64,000 nt of DNA from 9FT-COMBO-48-23 sp963754385. Its GTDB lineage: Bacteria; Chloroflexota; Dehalococcoidia; GIF9; UBA5629. The stretch spans positions 1 through 64,000 of the forward strand of contig CAVWGE010000002.1 in NCBI GenBank assembly GCA_963754385.1. The letters are read 5' to 3'. Shown one piece after another: positions 16,646 to 24,157 of this stretch. The position numbers were made by a program, and so were the translations under genes. Under the pieces are notes generated by a model that was given only the letters and a program-made list of their open reading frames with translations, was not told where the DNA came from and searched no databases. Numbering within the stretch: position 1 is the stretch's first letter; each line of letters begins with the position of its first letter.

Positions 16646-16816
16646 GAATTACCCCCTGGTCATTCATTAGCACTAACTTGATATGCTAAACACGACTGGT
16701 GGCTTTGTCAATATTTTTAATCATCAAACCATGACAAAATGCGCATTGACAGCGGGATTATAATGTGACACAGACAGATAAAGACGGCTCCCGACCAACA
16801 TTAGGAGGTGAATAAA

Positions 16817-17446
16817 ATGACCGCTGTGCAAAAAACTTTGCTCTACATCTTCGCCGCATTCGCTATCATTTTCATTGCCACCCTTCCATTTAAACCTTAC
16901 CCTGGAAACTTTGTCATTAAAGCTATACCGGCAATAAGCCTCTCCGCACTAGCATTGGTCACAGTCAGCGGGTCGAGAGGCAAGTTACTGTTTGCGTCTC
17001 TTCTGCTCTGTGCCGCCGGCGATGTAGCCTTAGAAATAGGAGCAGAAGAGTACTTCATCATTGGCCTGGGATTTTTCCTAATTGCCCAGATTATGTTCAT
17101 CGTGACTTTCTCCAGGGATTTCAAAATGCAAAAGTCAAGAATCGCCATCATCGCCATACTCACCGTCTATGCTTTAGCTATGGCTATTGTCATGACACCT
17201 TCGCTCAGAGAAATGGCGATACCGGTTTATTCCTATTTGGTAGTGATAACCCTGATGGGCATTTTCGCAGCATTGAGAGCGGCAAAGAATAAATTTACCC
17301 TTTACGGAGCGGTTTCGTTCATCGTCTCCGATTCAATCATCGCCATCAACAAATTTATGATACCGGTGCCGGCAGCGGATTATCTTGTTATGGTCACCTA
17401 TTACCTGGCTCTATTCCTGATAACTTTCGGATATTTAAAGCCGTGA
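16817..17446 (+). CDS. Lysoplasmalogenase-like (YhhN/TMEM86) membrane protein
   Basis: A 209-residue protein with about eight hydrophobic segments, in the YhhN/TMEM86 family, whose animal members hydrolyse the vinyl-ether bond of lysoplasmalogens. Family-type residues visible are CAAGDVALEIG in the second-third helix region, FFLIAQIMFIVTF, and the late SFIVSDSIIAINKF, containing the two aspartates expected in the active site. AGGAGGTG lies six bases before the ATG at 16817, so the GTG inside that site (16808) is not the start. The natural substrate in this organism is uncertain. Confidence 0.82.
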   Translation: MTAVQKTLLYIFAAFAIIFIATLPFKPYPGNFVIKAIPAISLSALALVTVSGSRGKLLFASLLLCAAGDVALEIGAEEYFIIGLGFFLIAQIMFIVTFSRDFKMQKSRIAIIAILTVYALAMAIVMTPSLREMAIPVYSYLVVITLMGIFAALRAAKNKFTLYGAVSFIVSDSIIAINKFMIPVPAADYLVMVTYYLALFLITFGYLKP

Positions 17447-18595
17447 TTACGCGACTGGCAATGTGAAGAAAAAGGTACTTCCTTTGCCCTTCCGACTTTC
17501 CACCCAAACCTTGCCCCCATGCAACTCCACAAGCTGCTTCACCATGGCCAGTCCTATCCCAGCCCCACCATGCCCTCTGTGTCGGGAGCGGTCCACCTTA
17601 TAGAAATGGTCGAAAACACGAGGCAAGTCTTCGGGGTCTATACCACTTCCCGAGTCTGATACAGACACCGTAACCCAACCCCGTATTTTGTGACTTGCGC
17701 CAATTTTAATAGCCCCACCGACTTGCGTATATCTGAGAGCATTGTCAATAAGATTATGCAGCACTTGACGTATACGGTCCCTGTCAATGAAAACCAACGG
17801 CAATCCGGTTGGCAGTTCTGCATCAATCGAAATTCGTTTCTCCTGACAGCGATTCTGGATACTGGCTATCTCTGCGGAAACGAATTCGCCGAGTTCAGTG
17901 GCATTCTGATATAACTTAAGCTGGCCGGCTTCCGCAAGTGACAGGTCTCTAAGGTCGGTTACTAATCGGGATAGCAGCACAGTTTCATCATATACAGAGG
18001 CAACCTGATCCGGCATAGGTGTAATAACTCCATCAAGCCAGGCTTCCAGGTTCCCCTGAATTATGCTAAGTGGATTGCGCAATTCATGCGCGGTATCAGC
18101 CAGTAACTGGCGTCTGCTCTTTTCTTTCTTCTCTAACTCTTCCGCCATAGTATTAAAGGCATCGGATACTTCACCTATCTCGTCATCGCTTTTCTGGGAA
18201 ATCCGGTATGAGAAATCTCCGGTAGCAACTTTGCGTGCTGCCAGAGTCAGTTGCCTCATAGGTCCTGTAATGAGCCAGCTGAACAAGAAACCTAAAGCAA
18301 CACCAACCAAGATAGCCACTAACGCTGCCAGCCACAAAGAATTACGGACGGCATTAATGAAGGCTTGCTCAGACTCACCCATATAGAGCGACGACCCAGC
18401 GTCCGTCCCATCATCTAACGTCGGCCCAATAGAGGTCGAACCTGGTGGAGTTTGTACCTCACAACTTCTTTCACAATAGCATCTGAATTCACTCTGGACC
18501 GAATTATTCACCCACAGGGCTATAACCCCAACACTCACCAAGGCAATTCCCACAAAGAGAAGCGAGAGTTTTACCGATAAACTGCGTATCATCAT
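17447..18595 (-). CDS. Membrane sensor histidine kinase
   Basis: A 382-residue class I kinase. One helix at residues 8-29 and a second around 90-112 enclose a short extracytoplasmic loop of about 60 residues containing three cysteines (FRCYCERSCEVQ), then a HAMP domain, HisKA with LLADTAHELRNPLSIIQGNLE, and HATPase_c (NLIDNALRY, DSGSGI, GHGGAGIGLAM). The ATG overlaps the stop of the response regulator gene (ATGA), so the two are translationally coupled. The cysteine-rich loop could sense a metal or redox change. It should phosphorylate the regulator encoded by the upstream gene. Confidence 0.94.
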   Translation of the reverse strand: MMIRSLSVKLSLLFVGIALVSVGVIALWVNNSVQSEFRCYCERSCEVQTPPGSTSIGPTLDDGTDAGSSLYMGESEQAFINAVRNSLWLAALVAILVGVALGFLFSWLITGPMRQLTLAARKVATGDFSYRISQKSDDEIGEVSDAFNTMAEELEKKEKSRRQLLADTAHELRNPLSIIQGNLEAWLDGVITPMPDQVASVYDETVLLSRLVTDLRDLSLAEAGQLKLYQNATELGEFVSAEIASIQNRCQEKRISIDAELPTGLPLVFIDRDRIRQVLHNLIDNALRYTQVGGAIKIGASHKIRGWVTVSVSDSGSGIDPEDLPRVFDHFYKVDRSRHRGHGGAGIGLAMVKQLVELHGGKVWVESRKGKGSTFFFTLPVA

Positions 18596-19278
18596 TTGTC
18601 CAGTTTGTAACCAACCCCACGGACTGTAACCAGTGGGTTAAATAACTCCGGCGCTAATCTGGATATCTTCTGTCTGATATTTTTAATGTGCGCATCTATA
18701 GTGCGCTCATAACCTTCGTAGGACTCGCCAAAGGCTGAATCCATCAGTTGGAGCCTGGTATAAACTCTGCCTGCATTACTGGCCAGGACAGAGAGCAACT
18801 TGAACTCAGCAGCCGTCAGATTAAGCGGTTGACCCGAATAGGTTGCCTTATATTCTTCTGAGTCCAGACGAATCTCCCCAGCAACAATCTGTTTATCTTG
18901 CTTCAGCCCTTCCCTATATCTCCGCAATACAGCACTGACCCTGGCGACAAGCTCGCGGGGACTAAATGGCTTGGTAACATAGTCATCAGCCCCGAGTTCA
19001 AGGCCGACAATTTTGTCCGTCTCTTCGTCACGAGCTGTAAGCATGATAATCGGCACGTTCGATTGACTTCTGATGGTTCGGCAAACCTCCAGGCCATCTA
19101 GCTCAGGCAAATTTAAATCTAACAGGATAAGGTCTGGCTTATGACGCTGAGCTTGCTCGATAGCAGTTTTGCCATCGGCAGCGATGATAACATCATAGCC
19201 ATCCTTTACAAGGTATGCCTTGATGAGCTCGCAGACCTTAGGCTCATCATCAACCAGCAAAATCTTGCTACGTGCCAT
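18592..19278 (-). CDS. OmpR/PhoB-family response regulator
   Basis: A 228-residue DNA-binding response regulator. The receiver domain (ILLVDDEPKVCELIKAYL, phospho-acceptor in LILLDLNLPELDG, lysine in YVTKPFSPREL) is followed by a winged-helix domain (LNLTAAEFKLLSVLASNAGR, YEGYERTIDAHIKNIRQKI, VRGVGYKL). Such proteins bind tandem 11-bp direct repeats. Four such repeats stand upstream of the adjacent secreted-protein gene and are the obvious candidate target. It is cotranscribed with the kinase. Confidence 0.95.
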   Translation of the reverse strand: MARSKILLVDDEPKVCELIKAYLVKDGYDVIIAADGKTAIEQAQRHKPDLILLDLNLPELDGLEVCRTIRSQSNVPIIMLTARDEETDKIVGLELGADDYVTKPFSPRELVARVSAVLRRYREGLKQDKQIVAGEIRLDSEEYKATYSGQPLNLTAAEFKLLSVLASNAGRVYTRLQLMDSAFGESYEGYERTIDAHIKNIRQKISRLAPELFNPLVTVRGVGYKLDK

Positions 19279-19324
19279 CGCTTGCCCGCTGTGTTATAGT
19301 CTGAATTGTAGCATATAAAATTGA

Positions 19325-19356
19325 TAGGGGCGAAGTGGTCGACCTTCGCCCCTATT
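19325..19356 (-). terminator. Intrinsic terminator of the secreted-protein gene
   Basis: The stem ATAGGGGCGAAG / CTTCGCCCCTAT (12 bp) encloses an eight-base loop, and on the minus strand CAATTTTAT follows. It lies between the secreted-protein gene and the response regulator gene, so it limits read-through between them. Confidence 0.7.
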
Positions 19357-19413
19357 GCTTAGGAGGTGTATTTTGATACGTCGGTATTCCGACTGGACAG
19401 TTATCATGAAAGT

Positions 19414-19737
19414 TTATCGCCAGTATCTGTGACATGGTGGCTGGTAGCTGGCATCATTATCACCAGACCATCCACCCGGCCCATAACAGGCTCCTTGCCC
19501 CGGACAGTAACCATTATTCGAGTAGCCCTGCCATCCATCGCCATTACCGGCACATGGACAGTTAGAATACTGCAAGCCAGTACACTGTGGACACCTCGAG
19601 TAATCGTTATCATACGATGTCGTGGGGGCATTCAAAACTGAGATATCATTTTCTTTAGCCAGGACTACCCCAGCACCGATGACCAGCACTAATACAGCAA
19701 CCAGAATTGGAATCCCGATTTTAAGCCACTTGTTCAT
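19414..19737 (-). CDS. Secreted or membrane-anchored cysteine-containing small protein
   Basis: A 107-residue protein with a signal-type N-terminus (KIGIPILVAVLVLVIGAGVV, then LAKEN) that may be cleaved after LA or stay as an anchor. The rest is a glycine-, tyrosine- and asparagine-rich segment with six cysteines (RCPQCTG, NCPCAG, YCPGQGACYGPGG, PPCHRYW), which could hold a metal or form disulfides. No family is recognised. The ribosome-binding site is AGAGGAGACGAATATAC. Its promoter region holds the 11-bp tandem repeats, so it is probably the output gene of the adjacent two-component system. Confidence 0.7.
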   Translation of the reverse strand: MNKWLKIGIPILVAVLVLVIGAGVVLAKENDISVLNAPTTSYDNDYSRCPQCTGLQYSNCPCAGNGDGWQGYSNNGYCPGQGACYGPGGWSGDNDASYQPPCHRYWR

Positions 19738-19788
19738 GTATATTCGTCTCCTCTAAGAGTTTTACTAATAATAATAGTAACAGGCGAA

Positions 19789-19832
19789 TGTGAATTTATT
19801 ATGAAGATAATGTAAGGTTTTTGTGAATTTCG
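19789..19832 (-). promoter_or_regulatory. Four 11-bp direct repeats: likely response-regulator operator
   Basis: On the plus strand TGTGAA, TATGAA, TGTAAG and TGTGAA start at 19789, 19800, 19811 and 19822, exactly one helical turn apart. On the coding (minus) strand they read TTCACA, CTTACA, TTCATA, TTCACA and stand just upstream of a TACTAT/TATTAT -10-like region for the secreted-protein gene. OmpR/PhoB-type regulators bind such 11-bp repeats, often in place of a -35 box. Confidence 0.65.
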
Positions 19833-19918
19833 GCGATATAGTCAAGAGAAAAGACAAAGGATGGTACCACTGGCACGGTCTCCACGAAAAGGATGCCCCG
19901 AGCTGAAATCGTCTTATT

Positions 19919-20305
19919 TCAACTCAGCTTGGCACCACAATTGCCGCAGAATTTTGATGGGGCAGTAATAGCGACTCCACATCTGACACAATAAGACTCC
20001 AGGCTTGAACCGCAACCTCCACAGAATCGCTGGCCGGGGACAACCTGCGAACCGCACTTAGGACAAGCAACTTTCTGTTGTACCCATTGGGCTTGCTGAG
20101 CCGTCGGCTCATACTTCTTTGCCGGCTCTGGCACAAACTTTGCCTTTGTCTGTAACAGCTTGCCGCCACCCCAAATAGCCACAAAACAGACTACGGCGAT
20201 AAGCAACATGACAATCAGGTTAAATCGCGTGGGAAGCCACAATATCAGGTTAAGCAGCAACCCCATCATCCCCAGAACAAGCAAAAGCCCACCTATAGCT
20301 TTCAT
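19919..20305 (-). CDS. Zinc-ribbon membrane protein
   Basis: A 128-residue protein. Two helices at the N-terminus (GLLLVLGMMGLLLNLILWLP and LIVMLLIAVVCFVAIWGG) are followed by a cytoplasmic tail with two CxxC...CxxC zinc ribbons (CPKCGSQVVPGQRFCGGCG and CVRCGVAITAPSKFCGNCG). The ATG at 20305 has GATGAGG eight bases before it; a TTG at 20332 lacks a site. Such double zinc-ribbon proteins are common and of unknown role. Confidence 0.75.
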   Translation of the reverse strand: MKAIGGLLLVLGMMGLLLNLILWLPTRFNLIVMLLIAVVCFVAIWGGGKLLQTKAKFVPEPAKKYEPTAQQAQWVQQKVACPKCGSQVVPGQRFCGGCGSSLESYCVRCGVAITAPSKFCGNCGAKLS

Positions 20306-20421
20306 ATGTATTGCCTCATCCGAGATAGACAAGCTATTGCGCTAATTGTAGCAAATCCCGAAAATGTCAGAACCTAATCGTGTATGTAACCCCACGCTTC
20401 GGATTGCACACAGTTAACAGA

Positions 20422-20694
20422 CTACTTCCGCAAGCGCTCCAACTCGAAAATAACCGGGTTTGCCGGGTCAGGACAAGCGACTGTGGTCTTATCCCGGTCT
20501 TCTTCCCAGGGGAAAGAACCACCGCACTGGAGCACCGAGACGAAGGGAAAAAGCGCATAAAACGCCCAGGAGCACATATCAGCCGGAGTCTTATCCCCAA
20601 TAACAAACCTGTCACCGACCTTGTGACCCAGCACACAATTACCCTTTTGGGATATCACCCTGGCAGCCACTTCGTAGAATTCCGCTTCAGCCAT
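20422..20694 (-). CDS. TIGR04076 family protein
   Basis: A 90-residue protein (AEFYEVAARVISQKGNCVLG, then HKVGDRFVIGDKTP) matching the small TIGR04076 family of anaerobes, function unknown. Conserved family features are the early cysteine (NCVLGHKVGD), the MCSWAFYALFPFVSVLQCGG segment and a late cysteine (ACPDP). The ATG at 20694 has GAGAGGAATTAAC upstream, so the longer open frame to 20730 is not used. It may bind a metal through its cysteines. Confidence 0.82.
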   Translation of the reverse strand: MAEAEFYEVAARVISQKGNCVLGHKVGDRFVIGDKTPADMCSWAFYALFPFVSVLQCGGSFPWEEDRDKTTVACPDPANPVIFELERLRK

Positions 20695-20771
20695 GTTAAT
20701 TCCTCTCTTTGCTCTTTTTGTACTATACACACATTGACCAGCCGCTAATATTACACCTTGTTAGAAGCAAT

Positions 20772-20828
20772 GAAAAGCCCGCCAAAGGCAATGCCTCTTA
20801 CGCTTCAGATAACCTCTGGCGAGCTTCT
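20772..20828 (-). terminator. Terminator of the rplJL operon
   Basis: On the minus strand GAAGCTCGCCAGAGG pairs with CCTTTGGCGGGCTTTTC around an inner loop of about 27 bases. A short T-run follows the stem. It lies about 75 bases after the rplL stop codon, the expected place for the operon end. Confidence 0.6.
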
Positions 20829-20901
20829 CAGTTTCCCTGGCTGCTTAAATTGCAGTTACAATTTCAAGAATTCTTTCAAAATCAAGGCTAACTTAAAAAT
20901 G

Positions 20902-21387
20902 CTACTTGACCTCTACCTTCGCCCCGGCTTCCTCCAGCTTCTTCTTGGTAGCAGCCGCTTCATCCTTGTTTACGCCTTCCTTGACCGGTTTAGGGGCGCT
21001 CTCTACCAAATCCTTAGCCTCTTTAAGCCCTAAAGTGGTCACCTCTCGCACCGCCTTGATAACATTGATTTTATTCTCACCGATTTCCTTAAGGATTACG
21101 GTGAACTCCGTCTTTTCCTCCTCGGCTGCTGCGGCTGCCGCCGGTGCACCCGCTGCTGCTGCCACTGCCATTGGTGCCGCAGTCACCCCAAACTCATCCT
21201 CCAGTGCTTTCACTAAATCGGCTAGCTCCAATACAGTCATATTCTTTACGACAGCTATAATCTCTTCCTTTGTCACCGCTTTAGCTCCTGCTGACGAAGT
21301 CTCCTTAGCTTTAGATTGTTTCTTCGCCTTTGGTTCTTCGACCTTCTTTTCCTCTACTTGTTCGGACTCAACTTGTTCCTGTGACAT
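20902..21387 (-). CDS. rplL: Ribosomal protein L7/L12 with N-terminal extension
   Basis: L7/L12 forms the ribosome stalk that recruits translation factors. From the ATG at 21387 (AAGGAGGATAAA before it) the protein has 161 residues, against about 120-130 in most bacteria. The extra 38 residues at the N-terminus are rich in E, K, Q and S (EQVEEKKVEEPKAKKQSKAK). Then come the dimerisation helix region (VTKEEIIAVVKNMTVLELAD), an alanine-rich hinge, and the conserved C-terminal domain (EFTVILKEIGENKINVIKAV, LGLKEAKDLVE). It follows rplJ by one base. Confidence 0.95.
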   Translation of the reverse strand: MSQEQVESEQVEEKKVEEPKAKKQSKAKETSSAGAKAVTKEEIIAVVKNMTVLELADLVKALEDEFGVTAAPMAVAAAAGAPAAAAAAEEEKTEFTVILKEIGENKINVIKAVREVTTLGLKEAKDLVESAPKPVKEGVNKDEAAATKKKLEEAGAKVEVK

Positions 21388-21388
21388 T

Positions 21389-21913
21389 TTATCCTCCTTC
21401 AACTTGTTTAATTCTTGCCTGCATCACATTCAAAAGACCACGCAAAGGTGCGCTTAAAACATTATGTAAAGCCTGCAACGGGGCGTTCAACTGTCCTACC
21501 AGTCTAGCAAGCAGGACGTCCCTCGATGGCATAGCAGCGAGATTGGCAACATCCTCGGCGGTGAGCAGCCTATCGCCCAGAATACCGCCTTTGATTTGCA
21601 ACACCGAGCCTACAGAGCGAATATGCTCTCGCAAAATCCGAGCTGGTTTAATCACATCATCGTAGCCAAAAGCTATAGCCACAGGCCCCGTCAGCAATGT
21701 TTCCAGCTGATTTTTGCCAGCTTTTTCAGCGGCAAAGCGGGTGAGTGTATTTTTTATCACTCGATATTCTATGCCTGACTCAGTCAGACGTCGCCTCAAC
21801 TGCACCATCTCTTTAGCCGTAAGTCCGCGATAATCCGTAGCCACGGCAATGGTGCATCGAGACAAGCTAGAGGCTAGCTCATCTATCATTTGCCCTTTTT
21901 TCTCTTTTAACAT
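21389..21913 (-). CDS. rplJ: Ribosomal protein L10
   Basis: L10 anchors the L7/L12 dimers at the base of the ribosome stalk. The 174 residues show the usual pattern: KKGQMIDELASSLSRCTIAV at the N-terminus, DYRGLTAKEMVQLRRRL, YRVIKNTLTRFA and, at the C-terminus, helices that bind L12. The ATG has AGGAGTGTGACAA before it. It is the first gene after the L10 leader and is expected to be under L10-L12 feedback control. Confidence 0.96.
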   Translation of the reverse strand: MLKEKKGQMIDELASSLSRCTIAVATDYRGLTAKEMVQLRRRLTESGIEYRVIKNTLTRFAAEKAGKNQLETLLTGPVAIAFGYDDVIKPARILREHIRSVGSVLQIKGGILGDRLLTAEDVANLAAMPSRDVLLARLVGQLNAPLQALHNVLSAPLRGLLNVMQARIKQVEGG

Positions 21914-21926
21914 TTGTCACACTCCT

Positions 21927-22075
21927 AAAAAATAAAAAGTCCTTGCGCCATGACACAAGGACATAAAACCCATTCCCAAAAACTCATCGGGACGCACCTC
22001 GGCAGGCATATTCTTTAAGCTCTAGGCACCTGCTGTCATGGGCACCACATAGAAACCCGTATTCAATTCATAAAG
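21927..22075 (-). promoter_or_regulatory. L10 leader with attenuator hairpin
   Basis: The gap between rplA and rplJ is 177 bases and has the hallmarks of the ribosomal L10 leader: segments like CCGAGGTGCGTCCCGATGAG and GGTGCCTAGAGC, and at the end a 9-bp hairpin (GTCCTTGTG / CGCAAGGAC, loop TCATGG) with a run TTTTTATTTTTT on the minus strand, 14 bases before rplJ. In known cases the L10-L12 complex binds this leader to reduce rplJL expression; here the last hairpin looks like an intrinsic terminator, so control by attenuation is likely. Confidence 0.78.
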
Positions 22076-22090
22076 AACTCAGAGATAAAG

Positions 22091-22792
22091 TCACGATATT
22101 AGAGGCCTCAGGTCTAGCCTGATACCAGGCCCCATAGTAGTTGTCAGGAAAGCGCTCTTAATATATTGCCCTTTAGCACCGCCGGGCTTAGCCTTCATTA
22201 CAGCTTCCACCAGAGACGTTAGGTTTTCCAACAATTTGGGCTCATCAAAGCTAGCCTTACCGATAGGCACGTGAATAATCGCCGTCCTATCCAGCCGGAA
22301 TTCAACCCTGCCTTTACGAGCTTCGGTGATAGCCCTGGGCAAATCTTCAGCCGATACAACTGTGCCTGACTTGGGGTTGGGCATCAACCCCTTGCGCCCC
22401 AGTATTTTACCCAACTTCCCAACCTTCCCCATCATGTCCGGAGTAGCTATACTCACATCGAAGTCAAGCCAGCCACCCTCAATCTTCTTGACTAGGTCAT
22501 CACTGCCGACATAATCAGCTCCGGCCTCTTCAGCAGCTCTAGCTCCTTCACCCTGAACAAAGACAACAATCCGAACCTTCTTACCTAAGCCGTTAGGTAG
22601 AAGAGCTATACCTCGTACCTGCTGGTCAGCACTTCTAGGGTCAACACCCATCCTCAAGTGCAGCTCCACAGTCTCATCAAATCCGGCAAAGGCAGTTTTT
22701 TTAGCCAGAGCGACAGCCTCGCCAGGTTGATAAGCATTCGCTCTGTCAACAAGCTTGGTTGCTTCTTTGTACTTTTTCCCGTGAGATACCAT
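22091..22792 (-). CDS. rplA: Ribosomal protein L1
   Basis: L1 forms the mobile stalk near the E site and often represses its own operon. The 233 residues contain the family motifs AVALAKKTAFAGFDETVELH, LPNGLGKKVRIVVF, DVSIATPDMMGKVGKLGKIL and GRKGLMPNPKSGTV, all intact. It follows rplK by three bases and is separated from rplJ by the L10 leader, so rplKA and rplJL may be uncoupled as in other bacteria. Confidence 0.97.
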   Translation of the reverse strand: MVSHGKKYKEATKLVDRANAYQPGEAVALAKKTAFAGFDETVELHLRMGVDPRSADQQVRGIALLPNGLGKKVRIVVFVQGEGARAAEEAGADYVGSDDLVKKIEGGWLDFDVSIATPDMMGKVGKLGKILGRKGLMPNPKSGTVVSAEDLPRAITEARKGRVEFRLDRTAIIHVPIGKASFDEPKLLENLTSLVEAVMKAKPGGAKGQYIKSAFLTTTMGPGIRLDLRPLIS

Positions 22793-22795
22793 AAT

Positions 22796-23218
22796 TTACT
22801 CCACGTCAATGCCCATGCTTCGAGCGGTGCCTTCGATAATCCGGGCTGCTCCTTCAATGTCTACCGCATTTAAGTCCCTCATTTTAACCCGGGCAATCTC
22901 GTAGACCTTTTCGCGAGACAACGTGCCCACCTTTTCCTGACCTGCAGTGCCGCTACCTTTCTCGACACTCAAAGCCCGTTTCAGCAGGTCGGATGCCGGC
23001 GGCGTTTTAGTGATAAAAGTGAATGACCTGTCTTCATACACAGTTATCTCCACCGGGACAATAGAGCCTGCCTGTGAGCTAGTCTGCTCATTATAGTCCT
23101 TACAGAAAGCCATAATATTGACTCCGTGCTGTCCCAGAGCCGGCCCTACCGGCGGAGCCGGAGTAGCTTTACCCGCTTCAATCTGCAGTTTTATGATAGC
23201 TTTAATTTTTTTCGCCAT
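22796..23218 (-). CDS. rplK: Ribosomal protein L11
   Basis: L11 binds 23S rRNA at the GTPase centre and is needed for the stringent response through RelA. The 140 residues show KAIIKLQIEAGKATPAPPVG, PALGQHGVNIMAFCKDYN and a C-terminal rRNA-binding domain (PPASDLLKRA, MRDLNAVDIEGAARIIEGTA). The start codon follows the nusG stop directly (23219), so the two genes are tightly coupled. Confidence 0.97.
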   Translation of the reverse strand: MAKKIKAIIKLQIEAGKATPAPPVGPALGQHGVNIMAFCKDYNEQTSSQAGSIVPVEITVYEDRSFTFITKTPPASDLLKRALSVEKGSGTAGQEKVGTLSREKVYEIARVKMRDLNAVDIEGAARIIEGTARSMGIDVE

Positions 23219-23752
23219 TTACAACTTCTGCACCTGTAAAAAGTCGAGTTCCACAGACGTCTCTCGCCCGAAAAGCGTCAGCATCACTTTCACCTTTCCC
23301 TTGGCGACGTTTATCTCATCGACCACACCGACGAAGTCATTAAAAGGACCATCCACTACTCGAACGCTTTCACCCTTTCTAAAGCCAACCTTAACCTGAG
23401 GTGCACCCTCTGTCATCTGCTTGAGAATGGTGTTCACCTCTCCTTCAGCTAATGCAGTCGGTTTGTTGCCGCTGCCGACAAAGCCAGTTATACCAGGCGT
23501 ATTGCGCACTACATTCCAACTGTCATCATCCATCTGCATCTGAACCAGAACATAACCAGGAAAGACCTTCTTGATCACAGTTCGTCGCTGCCCACCCCTG
23601 ATCTCGATTTCTTCTTCAGTAGGTATTACTATCCGGAATATCTTTTTTTCAGCATCCATAAACTTAATCCGCTGCTCCAGAGCTCTCCTCACCCGGTCCT
23701 CGTAACCAGAGTAAGTATGCACAATATACCAACGCTTGTCACCGTTCTTCAC
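23219..23752 (-). CDS. nusG: Transcription elongation factor NusG
   Basis: NusG modulates RNA polymerase pausing and links it to Rho and the ribosome. The 177 residues comprise the NGN domain (RWYIVHTYSGYEDRVRRALE, VFPGYVLVQMQMDDDSW, VRNTPGITGFVG) and the KOW domain (GESVRVVDGPFNDFVGVVDE). It stands in the conserved order secE-nusG-rplK-rplA. Confidence 0.97.
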   Translation of the reverse strand: MKNGDKRWYIVHTYSGYEDRVRRALEQRIKFMDAEKKIFRIVIPTEEEIEIRGGQRRTVIKKVFPGYVLVQMQMDDDSWNVVRNTPGITGFVGSGNKPTALAEGEVNTILKQMTEGAPQVKVGFRKGESVRVVDGPFNDFVGVVDEINVAKGKVKVMLTLFGRETSVELDFLQVQKL

Positions 23753-23756
23753 AAGT

Positions 23757-23984
23757 CTAACCCTTACCTAAAAGCAGTTTAGCAACCAATTCAGAAAAGC
23801 CATAATCAAGCGCCCCCAAAAAGAGCCCCACCACAGCACACACAATGATAACCATGATTGTCAGGCGCACGGTATCCCGCCTTGACGGCCAGGTTACCTT
23901 CCGCAACTCGCCTATGATGTCGCCAATGAAAGCAAAACGAGACCTTTTCTTGGTGACAATTTGAGGCTGACTCTTCTTGGTCAA
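23757..23984 (-). CDS. secE: Preprotein translocase subunit SecE
   Basis: SecE stabilises the SecY channel. The 75-residue protein has one membrane helix (LTIMVIIVCAVVGLFLGALD) preceded by the conserved GELRKVTWPSRRDTVR amphipathic segment. It starts at TTG (23984), three bases after the rpmG stop; no later ATG before the conserved part exists. The position between rpmG and nusG is the usual one. Confidence 0.93.
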   Translation of the reverse strand: MTKKSQPQIVTKKRSRFAFIGDIIGELRKVTWPSRRDTVRLTIMVIIVCAVVGLFLGALDYGFSELVAKLLLGKG

Positions 23985-23987
23985 AGA

Positions 23988-24155
23988 TTACTTAGTCTCC
24001 CGGTGGAGCGTATGGGTACGGCAGCGAGGGCAATATTTTCTCAGTTCCAATCGCTGAGAATCGTTATTTTTATTCTTATCCGTGGTATACGTTCTCTCCT
24101 GGCACTGAGTACACGCCAGATGAATGACACCACGCAACTCACCTTTCTTAGCCAT
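23988..24155 (-). CDS. rpmG: Ribosomal protein L33
   Basis: A 55-residue protein, MAKKGELRGVIHLACTQCQE followed by RTYTTDKNKNNDSQRLELR and KYCPRCRTHTLHRETK. The two CxxC pairs (CTQC, CPRC) mark the zinc-binding form of L33. It lies two bases after tuf and directly before secE, the common order. Its stop codon is at 23988-23990. Confidence 0.94.
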   Translation of the reverse strand: MAKKGELRGVIHLACTQCQERTYTTDKNKNNDSQRLELRKYCPRCRTHTLHRETK

Positions 24156-24157
24156 GT

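Noticed and set aside
19366..19641. Plus-strand ORF after AGGAGGTGTATTTTGATACG
   Set aside because: It runs antisense to the secreted protein gene, which has a signal peptide, a good ribosome-binding site and its own terminator.
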